Shown: positions 13,408-21,148 of the stretch, piece by piece
How the letters are laid out: the number at the start of each line of letters is the position of its first letter
Position numbering within the stretch: the stretch's first letter is position 1
Assembly: GCA_910577225.1 (NCBI GenBank)
Contig: CAJTMV010000046.1
Span: forward strand, 1-27,956
Direction of reading: 5' to 3'
DNA length: 27,956 nt
Source: an uncultured Eubacterium sp.
GTDB lineage: Bacteria > Bacillota > Clostridia > Lachnospirales > Lachnospiraceae
Made by a program: the position numbers and the translations under genes
The notes under the pieces: model-generated
Seen by the model: the letters and a program-made list of their open reading frames with translations, nothing else
Database searches by the model: none
What the model was told of the DNA's origin: nothing

Positions 13408-14688
13408 ATGCACAGACAAATTATTTTTCATATCGATGTAAACAGCGCGTTTTTATCATGGGAAGCCGCCTACCGGATCAGTCACCTTGGCGGTACGCTG
13501 GATCTGCGCACCATACCATCTGCTGTAGGCGGAGATATTTCCAAACGCCGCGGCATTATCCTCGCCAAATCCGGGCCAGCCAAAGCATATAAAGTAAAGA
13601 CTGGCGAACCGATTACAGACGCTTTGCGAAAGTGCCCGCAGCTGATGCTCGTACCTGCAAACTACGAATTATATGAAAAAAACTCCAAAGCGTTTATGAA
13701 TATCCTGCATCGATATTCTGACAAAGTGGAGCCTTACAGTATCGACGAGGCTTTTATGGATATGACCGGCACGCAGACGCTGTTCGGCCCGCCGATTGTC
13801 GCGGCTACAGCCATCAAAGATGAAATTCGCCGTACACTGGGTTTTACGGTAAACGTCGGCATTTCCGACAAAAAACTGCTGGCAAAAATGGCCAGTGATT
13901 TTGAAAAACCAGACCGTGTGCATACGCTATTTACCGAAGATATCCAGGAAAAAATGTGGCCGCTGCCTGTACGGGATTTATTTTTCGTTGGCAGCGCCTC
14001 TGAAAAAAAGCTGCATTCTGTCGGCATCCTTACGATTGGAGATCTGGCCGCTGCCGATAGAAACGTACTAAAATCTCTGTTAAAAAAGCATGGAGAAGTT
14101 ATCTGGAATTTTGCAAATGGAAAAGATGTATCGCTCGTAGAACCTGAACCGCCGGATCATAAAGGCTATGGTAATTCCACGACGATTGCCTTCGATGTCA
14201 CCGACGCTGAGACAGCCAAAATGGTACTGCTGTCATTATGTGAAACGGTCGGAAGACGTCTGCGCAAAGATCAGGTTCGGATCGACAGCGTATCCGTCAG
14301 CATTCGGTTTTATGATTTAAGTTCGATCTCACATCAGTGTATCCTACAGACGTCTACAAATATTACAAAAGAAATCTACGCCGCTGCCTGCCGGCTGTTC
14401 GATGAGAGCTGGGACGGCACGCCGGTCCGTCATCTTGGCGTGCATACCGGCCATGTATCCAAAGACGGCGCTAACCGCCAGCTGTCGCTGTTCGATCATA
14501 CCGATTATGAAAAGCTGGAAAAGCTGGACCAGGCTGTCGATTCCATCCGGCAAAAATTTGGCGCTGATTCCATTTTACGGGCTTCGTTTCTGAATCAGGA
14601 CAACATCGATCATATGAACGGCGGTATCTCCAGAGAAAAACGCACCGTAGATTATAGTCAGATTGATTTGGATCATTATTCTTTTTAA
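13408..14688 (+). CDS. dinB: Y-family DNA polymerase (DinB/Pol IV type)
   Basis: This 426-aa translesion polymerase shows the palm motifs HIDVNSAFLSWEA with metal-binding Asp9, and YSIDEAFMDMTG with Asp113/Glu114. It also has helix-hairpin-helix and little-finger regions, and the QLSLF beta-clamp-binding motif at residues 358-362. It should extend past damaged bases with low fidelity when recruited by the clamp. The start is ATG 13408 with ACAGGAG seven bases upstream; in-frame sequence before it overlaps the promoter. The next gene begins 20 bp after its stop, so the two form a small operon. No clear SOS box lies in front, and a LexA-like gene is divergent. Confidence 0.92.
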   Translation: MHRQIIFHIDVNSAFLSWEAAYRISHLGGTLDLRTIPSAVGGDISKRRGIILAKSGPAKAYKVKTGEPITDALRKCPQLMLVPANYELYEKNSKAFMNILHRYSDKVEPYSIDEAFMDMTGTQTLFGPPIVAATAIKDEIRRTLGFTVNVGISDKKLLAKMASDFEKPDRVHTLFTEDIQEKMWPLPVRDLFFVGSASEKKLHSVGILTIGDLAAADRNVLKSLLKKHGEVIWNFANGKDVSLVEPEPPDHKGYGNSTTIAFDVTDAETAKMVLLSLCETVGRRLRKDQVRIDSVSVSIRFYDLSSISHQCILQTSTNITKEIYAAACRLFDESWDGTPVRHLGVHTGHVSKDGANRQLSLFDHTDYEKLEKLDQAVDSIRQKFGADSILRASFLNQDNIDHMNGGISREKRTVDYSQIDLDHYSF

Positions 14689-14708
14689 AAGGTAAAGAAG
14701 GGATTTCG

Positions 14709-15020
14709 ATGGGCTTTCAAACAGGTGAAATAATAGAAAAACGTGATCACGGCATTCTGCATGGCATTCAGCGGGAAATTGCATGCGAATGCTGGTTTAC
14801 ATGCAACGGCAGAAGCATCCCGCAAATCATCAAGGTCATGGATGAAGAAGGAAAACTGTATACGATCCGGGATATCGAGCTGCTGACATCCGAAACCAAA
14901 ATATACAGCGGAATACAAACGATCGAGCATCTCTGCCGCATCCATCTGTACGGCAAAGTCTGCCTTGTCAAGCTCATTTATACAAAAGAAAGCTGCCGCT
15001 GGACACTCATAGAAGTCTAA
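14709..15020 (+). CDS. Small conserved protein of unknown function paired with dinB
   Basis: This 103-aa protein starts MGFQTGEIIEKRDHGILHGI. It is predicted to be beta-rich (alternating hydrophobic strands such as SIPQIIKVMDEEGKLYTI and CLVKLIYTKE) and cytoplasmic, with no signal peptide. GAAGGG lies about seven bases before the ATG, 20 bp after the dinB stop, so it is almost certainly cotranscribed. Small partners of Y-family polymerases exist in Firmicutes (for example YolD-like proteins), but I cannot show similarity to them. Function is open; the position suggests a role with the polymerase. Confidence 0.75.
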   Translation: MGFQTGEIIEKRDHGILHGIQREIACECWFTCNGRSIPQIIKVMDEEGKLYTIRDIELLTSETKIYSGIQTIEHLCRIHLYGKVCLVKLIYTKESCRWTLIEV

Positions 15021-15040
15021 GGCGTCCAGTCGATGACCAG

Positions 15041-15766
15041 TTAAAAAATCTTCCCCTCCGACTGCCGATCCTCAGCCGCCCGCTGCACATCCTTATCCCA
15101 CACATATCCAAGTCCGCGAATATTTTTAATGTATACCGGCTTTGCCGGCTGCGCTTCGATCTTTTCCCGCAGTCTGCGGATATTCACGGCAAGCGTATTC
15201 TCATCTACAAATCCGCCTTCTGTGTCAAATACATGCTCCAGTATCTGCGTCTTGGAAAGAATCTGTCTGGGATGATCCAAAAACAGAAGCAGCAGCTTCC
15301 ATTCATTCTTAGATAAAGAAACTTCCTCGCCAGATACGGTCATTCTCATTCCCTTCTGATTGACGCATATCGTTTCTGAAAGGATCAGCTCCTTATCTGC
15401 TTCCTTTGCATTGCGTTTCAGGTATGCCTCGATTTTCAACAATAAAATGGACAGGCTGAACGGTTTTGTAATATAGTCGTCCGCGCCTGCTTCATAACCC
15501 AATACCTGCTCCATCTCCTGATTCAGCGCAGTCAGACAGATAATATACGCATTCTGACTTCTTCTAAGCCATCGGATAAAATCCAGTCCGCTGCCATCCG
15601 GCAGATGAATATCGCAGATCACGATATCCGGCAGAACAGACAGCGCCTGCTCCTTTGCTTTGCGTATCGTTTCACAGGAGCAGACTTTGTGTCCCGCCTT
15701 TTCCAGCGAAAAAGAAATCCCTCTGTTCACACTGTCTTCATCTTCAAGAACCAATATTTTTCCCAT
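15041..15766 (-). CDS. OmpR-family response regulator without adjacent kinase
   Basis: This 241-aa regulator has a receiver domain with phosphoacceptor Asp52 (VICDIHLPDG), conserved Thr79 and Lys101 (YITKPF). A winged-helix output domain follows (LSKNEWKLLLLFLDHP..., RRLREKI, IRGLGYVWD). About 17 residues form a tail after the domain. It starts 19 bp after the ABC exporter stop with CGGAG seven bases before the ATG, so it is cotranscribed with the exporter. No kinase gene follows; the next gene is convergent. The only kinase in the window is at 17650-18528, in another transcription unit. It may be phosphorylated by that kinase or by one elsewhere. Confidence 0.92.
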   Translation of the reverse strand: MGKILVLEDEDSVNRGISFSLEKAGHKVCSCETIRKAKEQALSVLPDIVICDIHLPDGSGLDFIRWLRRSQNAYIICLTALNQEMEQVLGYEAGADDYITKPFSLSILLLKIEAYLKRNAKEADKELILSETICVNQKGMRMTVSGEEVSLSKNEWKLLLLFLDHPRQILSKTQILEHVFDTEGGFVDENTLAVNIRRLREKIEAQPAKPVYIKNIRGLGYVWDKDVQRAAEDRQSEGKIF

Positions 15767-15785
15767 TTTATAACTCCGTTTTCAG

Positions 15786-17543
15786 CTATCTCATCTGATA
15801 CAGTCCGGCATATATTCCGTTTTTACTGATCAGCTCCTCATGCGTCCCCTGCTCTTCGATGCCGTGCTCTGTCAGTACCAGTATTTTTTCCGCGTTGCGT
15901 ATCGTTGTCAGTCTGTGTGCAATCACAAATGTCGTACGGTTGGCAGCCAGTCTTTCCAGCGATTCCTGTACCACTTTTTCACTCTCGTTATCCAGTGCGG
16001 ACGTCGCCTCGTCAAAGATCAGAATCGGCGGGTTTTTTAAAAATACCCTTGCAATCGATAAGCGTTGTTTCTGTCCGCCGGAAAGTTTGATGCCACGCTG
16101 CCCGATATCTGTATCATACCCCTGCGGCAGCTCCATAATAAACGTATGCGCATTGGCGTTTCTGGCTGCCTGTATGACTTCTTCCCGACTGGCTCCCGGC
16201 CTGCCATAAGCAATGTTATCATATACAGAGCCGGCAAATAAATACACATCCTGCTGTACCACGCCGATATTGTCCCGCAGACTTTTGATCTGCAGCGTTC
16301 TGACATCCTTCCCGTCTACCGTAATCCGTCCGCCGCTTACTTCATAAAATCTTGGAATCAGATTACATAACGTACTCTTTCCAATTCCCGAAGGTCCCAC
16401 GAGCGCGACGTACTCTCCAGCCGGCACTTCCAGATCGATATGCTGCAGGACCGCGTCGTTTTCTTTGGAATATCGAAACGATACGTCTTCAAAACAGATA
16501 TTACCCTGCACCTGTTCCAGCTTCTGCGCGTCCGCAGCGTCTTCGATATCCGGCGTCAGATCCAGCATCTGTATAAACCGCTCGTAACCCGAATATCCGT
16601 TTTGAAACTGCTCGGTAAAATCGATCAGCGTTTTTACTGGATCTGTAAAAACATTGATGTATAACAAAAATGTCACAAGATCTGTGACGTTTACGATTCC
16701 TTTCGTCGCCATCAGTCCGCCAAAAAAAATAACCAGTACGTTGATCAGCGTCGTAAACGCCGTCAGTCCGGAATGATAATGTCCCATATAATGATAACTG
16801 TTTTCCTTTGCAGATAAAAATCCGTCGTTTCCTGTTTGAAACTTTGCATTTTCGATCTCTTCATTCGCAAAAGATTTTACAACCCGGATACCCGACAGAT
16901 TATCCTCAATCTGACTGTTAATCTCCGCGATTTTTTCCCGGTTTTTCCGAAACGCAAGTTTCATTCGTTTATTGTAAAAATAAGCAAACAGAATCATCAC
17001 CGGAATCAGTGCAAAAGCGATCAGCGCCAGATACGGCTGAATCGATATCAGTATTAAAAAGGCGCCGACAATCTTAATCAAAGATATCGCGATATTTTCC
17101 GGTCCATGATGCAGCAGCTCCGTAATTTCAAACAAATCGCTCGTCACACGGGACATTAGCTGGCCGACTTTTTGTTCGTCATAAAAAGAAAAAGACATTT
17201 TCTGATAATGATCGAAAATCTCTGCCCGCATATCGTATTCAATATTTGCCCCCATGACATGTCCATAATTCGAAATATAATAATTGCTGTACCACTGTAT
17301 AAGTACAAGCGCAATCATCACAATTCCCAGCCGGAAAATCATACTCTGCGCCTGCGACGCCTGCATATTCACAATTGTGGAAGTTACATATCGTACAATC
17401 AGCGGTATCACCAGCGCCGCGGCAGCAGATACGAACGCGAAAAACATATCCGTCCAGAACACCTTCCTATACGGCTTGTAGTATGCGGCCAGTCTTCGTA
17501 AAATACCGGCTTTGGAATTTTTTACAGAGTTTGCGGAATTCAT
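15786..17543 (-). CDS. ABC exporter half-transporter (fused permease and ATPase)
   Basis: This 585-aa protein has six transmembrane helices (about 25-315) of the type IV exporter fold and a C-terminal nucleotide-binding domain. The domain has Walker A GPSGIGKST (383-391), the LSGGQKQRLSIARV signature, Walker B ILIFDEATSALD and the H-loop IAHRLTT. It should act as a homodimer that exports lipids, drugs or peptides; the substrate is unknown. It has its own promoter (extended -10) in the 106-bp gap after the kinase gene and is followed by the response regulator. AAAGGAG lies eight bases before the ATG. Confidence 0.93.
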   Translation of the reverse strand: MNSANSVKNSKAGILRRLAAYYKPYRKVFWTDMFFAFVSAAAALVIPLIVRYVTSTIVNMQASQAQSMIFRLGIVMIALVLIQWYSNYYISNYGHVMGANIEYDMRAEIFDHYQKMSFSFYDEQKVGQLMSRVTSDLFEITELLHHGPENIAISLIKIVGAFLILISIQPYLALIAFALIPVMILFAYFYNKRMKLAFRKNREKIAEINSQIEDNLSGIRVVKSFANEEIENAKFQTGNDGFLSAKENSYHYMGHYHSGLTAFTTLINVLVIFFGGLMATKGIVNVTDLVTFLLYINVFTDPVKTLIDFTEQFQNGYSGYERFIQMLDLTPDIEDAADAQKLEQVQGNICFEDVSFRYSKENDAVLQHIDLEVPAGEYVALVGPSGIGKSTLCNLIPRFYEVSGGRITVDGKDVRTLQIKSLRDNIGVVQQDVYLFAGSVYDNIAYGRPGASREEVIQAARNANAHTFIMELPQGYDTDIGQRGIKLSGGQKQRLSIARVFLKNPPILIFDEATSALDNESEKVVQESLERLAANRTTFVIAHRLTTIRNAEKILVLTEHGIEEQGTHEELISKNGIYAGLYQMR

Positions 17544-17619
17544 GGCTGTGTCTCCTTTCCGTATTTTGCAACGTTCCTGTCTTCTCTATTTTTAGATCTT
17601 TCGTCACATCCCAAACACA

Positions 17620-17658
17620 ATACATGTATATTATAACAAACTTTCTGATCTATTTCCA
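17620..17658 (-). promoter_or_regulatory. Promoter of the ABC exporter operon
   Basis: On the reverse strand, TGGAAA and TATAAT (17635-17630) are 17 bp apart, with an extended -10 TGT. Just after it is the perfect palindrome ATACATGTAT (17620-17629), a possible operator over the transcription start. Confidence 0.5.
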
Positions 17659-18528
17659 TAATAAAGTCACACATAATCTCCCATCCCGATATTCCACTTC
17701 CATTTTTCCGCCCGTTTTCTCTGTCAGCGTACGTGCAATGGACAGCCCAAGACCGGTCGACCCCCTGCCGTCTTCCACTGTATAAAACCGCTCCGACAAA
17801 CGCGCGGCACTGACCGGATCCAGCTTTTGCGCCTGATTCTCAAAGCAGATCCTTCCCTGTGCGTCCAGACGAATCGTAAAGTCTCCGTCGCTGTATTTGA
17901 CTGCGTTGCTGATAATATTGGAAAAGATTCTGGCCGCCGCCTGACGGTTCAGCTTTCTTTTTACCGGCTGTTCACAAAGGCTGATCTCAGGCTGAATGCC
18001 TGCGTTTAAAATGGCGCCGTAATAAGCCGCGATACTCTCTTCCAAAACGGCCCGCAGAGACAATTCCTCCGCTTCCTCATACGAGTCTGCAGACAGTATG
18101 ACCGAATAACGAAATAATTCTTCCGTCAGAGCTTTCATTGCATCCACCCGATTTGCAACCAGTTTCAGATACTGAGCGGCCGTATCCGACATCTCTTCGC
18201 TGTCCAGCAGATTCAGATAACCGTAAATAGCAGTCAGCGGGGTCCGAAGGTCGTGCGAAATATTGGTAACTGCCATTTTCAGCTCCTGATCTCCTCTCGT
18301 ATACTGGATTTGTTTCTGACGAAGCAGCTTTAGCTGCCGGTCTAAATCGGCAGCTAACTGGAGAACCTTTTTATCAGAACAGGAAACGTCGATTCCTGTA
18401 TTTGTATCTGTCTGCATACGCCTGGCAAGCTGCATTCGTATCTCATCGACAGATCGCCGGATCGAAACAATCCTCGCAAACAGACCCGCTGTCACTGCAA
18501 TGAGTGCAGCCAGACATATCATAAGCAT
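17650..18528 (-). CDS. Sensor histidine kinase with one membrane helix
   Basis: This 292-aa kinase has one N-terminal transmembrane helix (about 3-20), no extracellular domain, and a linker helix. The HisKA domain contains NISHDLRTPLTAIYGY (phosphoacceptor His92), and the HATPase domain has the N-box NIISNAVKYSDG and GLGLSIAR. Kinases this small in sensing usually depend on a partner transporter for the signal. Its start is directly after the permease stop, so it is cotranscribed with the ABC-2 genes. The cognate regulator is most likely the one at 20445-21110, on the other side of the transporter genes. Confidence 0.93.
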   Translation of the reverse strand: MLMICLAALIAVTAGLFARIVSIRRSVDEIRMQLARRMQTDTNTGIDVSCSDKKVLQLAADLDRQLKLLRQKQIQYTRGDQELKMAVTNISHDLRTPLTAIYGYLNLLDSEEMSDTAAQYLKLVANRVDAMKALTEELFRYSVILSADSYEEAEELSLRAVLEESIAAYYGAILNAGIQPEISLCEQPVKRKLNRQAAARIFSNIISNAVKYSDGDFTIRLDAQGRICFENQAQKLDPVSAARLSERFYTVEDGRGSTGLGLSIARTLTEKTGGKMEVEYRDGRLCVTLLWK

Positions 18529-19392
18529 CTATTTAATATCCTTTCTGCGAAACATAAAAATACCGGTAAGATTGGCCGCTATTATAATAATCGCTGAATA
18601 ACAGCATGACAATGCCGGATGCCGCAGGATCTGGTTCTGCAGTGAACTGATCGAAATCTGATAACTCTGTCCGCCCGGCAAAAAATCGGTCAGAAACTGA
18701 TAAATTTCACGCTGTATCCCTTTCACATAACCCGGATTCGGAATCTCTTCTCCATACGTTATCGTGTCGCCTGTAATACTAACCTGCGGAACCGTCTCGG
18801 GCTGGCCAAGTTTCATAACCAGATAAGATGCCAGTACAATAAATGCAACTGCCAGCAATACATTTGCCATCGATGCATGCGACTTACTGCTGATCAGCAT
18901 GCCGCATAAATTATAAATAGAAGCATATGCCATACATAAAAACAGCAAAATAACAAACAGCCACAAAAACTGCTCCGCCGGCATATACGGTTTCCCACAT
19001 AAAACCGTCCCTACTGCCAGAGTCAGCAAGACAGATACCACTGCCTGAAATATGGATACGGTCATACAGCAAATATAATTTGACAAATAAATGCTCGTAC
19101 GCGACTGCCCGGTCACCAGCTTATTTCGAATCGTTCCTTCCTCATATTCTGTCCCCGTAAACAAACTGCAAAACACCGAAAAAACAATGCCTGCCAGAAT
19201 CATATGCTGAAATAAACACTCTGCGAGCACCTCCGGCAACGATATTGTTGTATAAACACGCGGCACACGGCGGTAAAAGTCAAAGAAAATCCCCAGCGCA
19301 AATCCTGCCAGTACGACCAGTCCTCCCCAGAATGATTTCGATTTTTTAATACGCAGAAAATCTGCACGCAGTAATTTACGCATCTTCGCCAC
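18529..19392 (-). CDS. ABC-2 type permease (bacitracin-transporter type)
   Basis: This 287-aa integral membrane protein has six predicted helices (about 24-42, 65-82, 108-135, 145-165, 175-195, 262-280). A large external loop between the last two (about 200-255) contains the GDTITYGEEIPNPGYVKG segment. The start overlaps the end of the ATPase gene by 17 bp, and the kinase follows without a gap, indicating tight coupling. With the ATPase it should form an exporter or immunity transporter against peptide antibiotics or similar compounds; the substrate cannot be read from sequence. Confidence 0.88.
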   Translation of the reverse strand: MAKMRKLLRADFLRIKKSKSFWGGLVVLAGFALGIFFDFYRRVPRVYTTISLPEVLAECLFQHMILAGIVFSVFCSLFTGTEYEEGTIRNKLVTGQSRTSIYLSNYICCMTVSIFQAVVSVLLTLAVGTVLCGKPYMPAEQFLWLFVILLFLCMAYASIYNLCGMLISSKSHASMANVLLAVAFIVLASYLVMKLGQPETVPQVSITGDTITYGEEIPNPGYVKGIQREIYQFLTDFLPGGQSYQISISSLQNQILRHPALSCCYSAIIIIAANLTGIFMFRRKDIK

Positions 19393-20290
19393 CTCCTATC
19401 AGCCGAATGTAATAACTTTCAAGACTCTCCTCTCTCTCGTGTATCCGCATTACCTCACACTGTTCTTTTTTAAGCATTGTAACAAGCTCCGTAATCTGTA
19501 TCGTTCCATAAATATCCGCCTGCGTGTCTGAATGTACCGCATAATCCATCCCCATTTTATCCAGTATCAGCGCCAGTGTTTTCGTATCTGACACTTCCAC
19601 ACAGATACATTTGCGGCAGGCTTTTTCCAGCTCTTCTGCGCTTATTTCTTTTAACATATGACCATGATCGATAAATCCATAATGCGTCGCCAGACGTGAC
19701 AGTTCGTCTAATATATGGCTGGAAATCAGTACCGTGATCTGTCTTTCCCGATTTAGCTTTAAGAGCAGCTCACGGACTTCTACGATTCCCTGCGGATCCA
19801 GTCCGTTTACCGGTTCGTCCAGCACGAGAAAATCCGGGTTGCCAGCCAGCGCAACTGCGATTCCAAGCCTCTGGCGCATGCCAAGCGAAAAATTCTTTGC
19901 TTTCTTCTTGCCGGTATCCGCTAATCCTACGAGCTCTAACTGCTCCTGAATCTCATCGAAGGAAGGCCGGCCCAAAATCAGATATTGCTGACGCAGATTT
20001 TCCTCCGCGGTCAGATTCAGATAAATAGACGGCGACTCTACTACCGCTCCCATTCTTCTTCTCATGTCTGCAATTTCTTTCTGTTTCCAATCTGTTCCAT
20101 ACAAAAAATAATTTCCTGCGGTCGGTCGCTGCAGTCCGCAGATCAGCCGAATCAGCGTCGTTTTTCCCGCTCCGTTTTTTCCTACAAATCCATAAATCGA
20201 GCCTTTTGGCACGTGCATGGATAACTGATCGAGCGCTTTAAAATGTCCGTAATGTTTGGACAATGCTTCTGTTCTTAATACGTCTTCCAT
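19376..20290 (-). CDS. ABC transporter ATPase (BcrA-like)
   Basis: This 304-aa ATPase has Walker A GKNGAGKT (37-44), signature SLGMRQRLGIAVAL, Walker B FLVLDEPVNGLDP and switch histidine ISSHILDEL. The C-terminal 80-residue extension is typical of the BcrA/lantibiotic-immunity subfamily. It energises the permease encoded next. GGAGG precedes the start, and two direct repeats of GTTAAGAAA lie about 120 bp upstream. Order: response regulator, then ATPase, permease and kinase, the usual layout of drug-sensing modules in Clostridia. Confidence 0.93.
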   Translation of the reverse strand: MEDVLRTEALSKHYGHFKALDQLSMHVPKGSIYGFVGKNGAGKTTLIRLICGLQRPTAGNYFLYGTDWKQKEIADMRRRMGAVVESPSIYLNLTAEENLRQQYLILGRPSFDEIQEQLELVGLADTGKKKAKNFSLGMRQRLGIAVALAGNPDFLVLDEPVNGLDPQGIVEVRELLLKLNRERQITVLISSHILDELSRLATHYGFIDHGHMLKEISAEELEKACRKCICVEVSDTKTLALILDKMGMDYAVHSDTQADIYGTIQITELVTMLKKEQCEVMRIHEREESLESYYIRLIGGGEDA

Positions 20291-20404
20291 TCTTAACCTC
20301 CATTTGGCGACTGTTATCCTGATACATTTCCCGTATGTACGTAACAGCCGGATTTCATATCCTAAACCAGTCGTTACTGCTTTGTTGCATCCATACTATT
20401 ACAG

Positions 20405-20430
20405 AAAGGTTAAGAAACCTGTTAAGAAAA
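20405..20430 (-). promoter_or_regulatory. Direct-repeat binding site upstream of the ABC-2 operon
   Basis: Two copies of GTTAAGAAA (20409-20417 and 20421-20429, read TTTCTTAAC on the reverse strand) lie 12 bp apart. Tandem sites near one helical turn are typical for OmpR-family dimers. TTAACA and TAATAG about 18 bp apart could form a weak, activator-dependent promoter overlapping the repeats. The adjacent response regulator is the obvious candidate to bind here. Confidence 0.5.
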
Positions 20431-20444
20431 TCATAAAGAAATAA

Positions 20445-21110
20445 TTAAGATACTGCCAGCTTAAATCCGATTCCCCAGACCGCTTCGATATAGTCCCTTC
20501 CGCCAGCCTCGCGCAGCTTTTTCCGCAGATTACTGATATGCACGTTCAGGGAATTATCCGTACAGTCCGGCGTATCCATACTGATACGTTCCAGTATGAC
20601 AGAGCGCGTCACGACCTGCTGCGGATTGTGCATCAGCAGCTTTAGTATCGCAAATTCTGTTCTGGTCGTTTTTACCGGCTGTCCGTCCAGCCATAATTCA
20701 TGCGTCGTTACATCCATTTCGATCTCCTGCCAGCGCAATACCTGTCTGGTATCATTTTTTTGCTGATTGCGAAACTGAACGATAATGCGCGCAAGCAGTT
20801 CCTGAATCTCGAATGGCTTTGTCAGATAGTCGCAGGCTCCGCGCATCAGCAGACTGACCTTATCCGAGACATCCACCTTTGCGCTTATTACAATTACCGG
20901 AATATGTCTGATCTTTTCTAATACTTCTTCGCCAGACAGTCCCGGCAGCATCAGATCCAGCAGTATCAGATCCGTTCGGTTTCGTTCCAGCAGCATCAGC
21001 GCTTCCGTCCCCGAATAGGCGCGTAATATTTGATATCCTTCCTTCTTTAATACTTTTTCCAACATGTCTCCAATATAAATATCATCATCGATAATTGCAA
21101 TCGTTTCCAT
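20445..21110 (-). CDS. OmpR-family response regulator of the ABC-2 module
   Basis: This 221-aa regulator has receiver Asp52 (LILLDLMLPG), Lys in YLTKPFE and a winged-helix output domain (TRTEFAILKLLMHNP, HISNLRKKLRE, VWGIGFKL). I chose ATG 21110 (METIAIIDDD), which has AAGG seven bases upstream and fits the family start. A longer reading begins at ATG 21149, which overlaps the sbcC stop as TAATG, so translational coupling from sbcC with a 13-residue extension is possible. It should control the downstream ATPase-permease-kinase genes. Cotranscription with sbcC is unusual for a transporter regulator. Confidence 0.9.
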   Translation of the reverse strand: METIAIIDDDIYIGDMLEKVLKKEGYQILRAYSGTEALMLLERNRTDLILLDLMLPGLSGEEVLEKIRHIPVIVISAKVDVSDKVSLLMRGACDYLTKPFEIQELLARIIVQFRNQQKNDTRQVLRWQEIEMDVTTHELWLDGQPVKTTRTEFAILKLLMHNPQQVVTRSVILERISMDTPDCTDNSLNVHISNLRKKLREAGGRDYIEAVWGIGFKLAVS

Positions 21111-21148
21111 CTGTTTTCCTTCCGCGTTGTCGCTGATTCCTGTAACCA

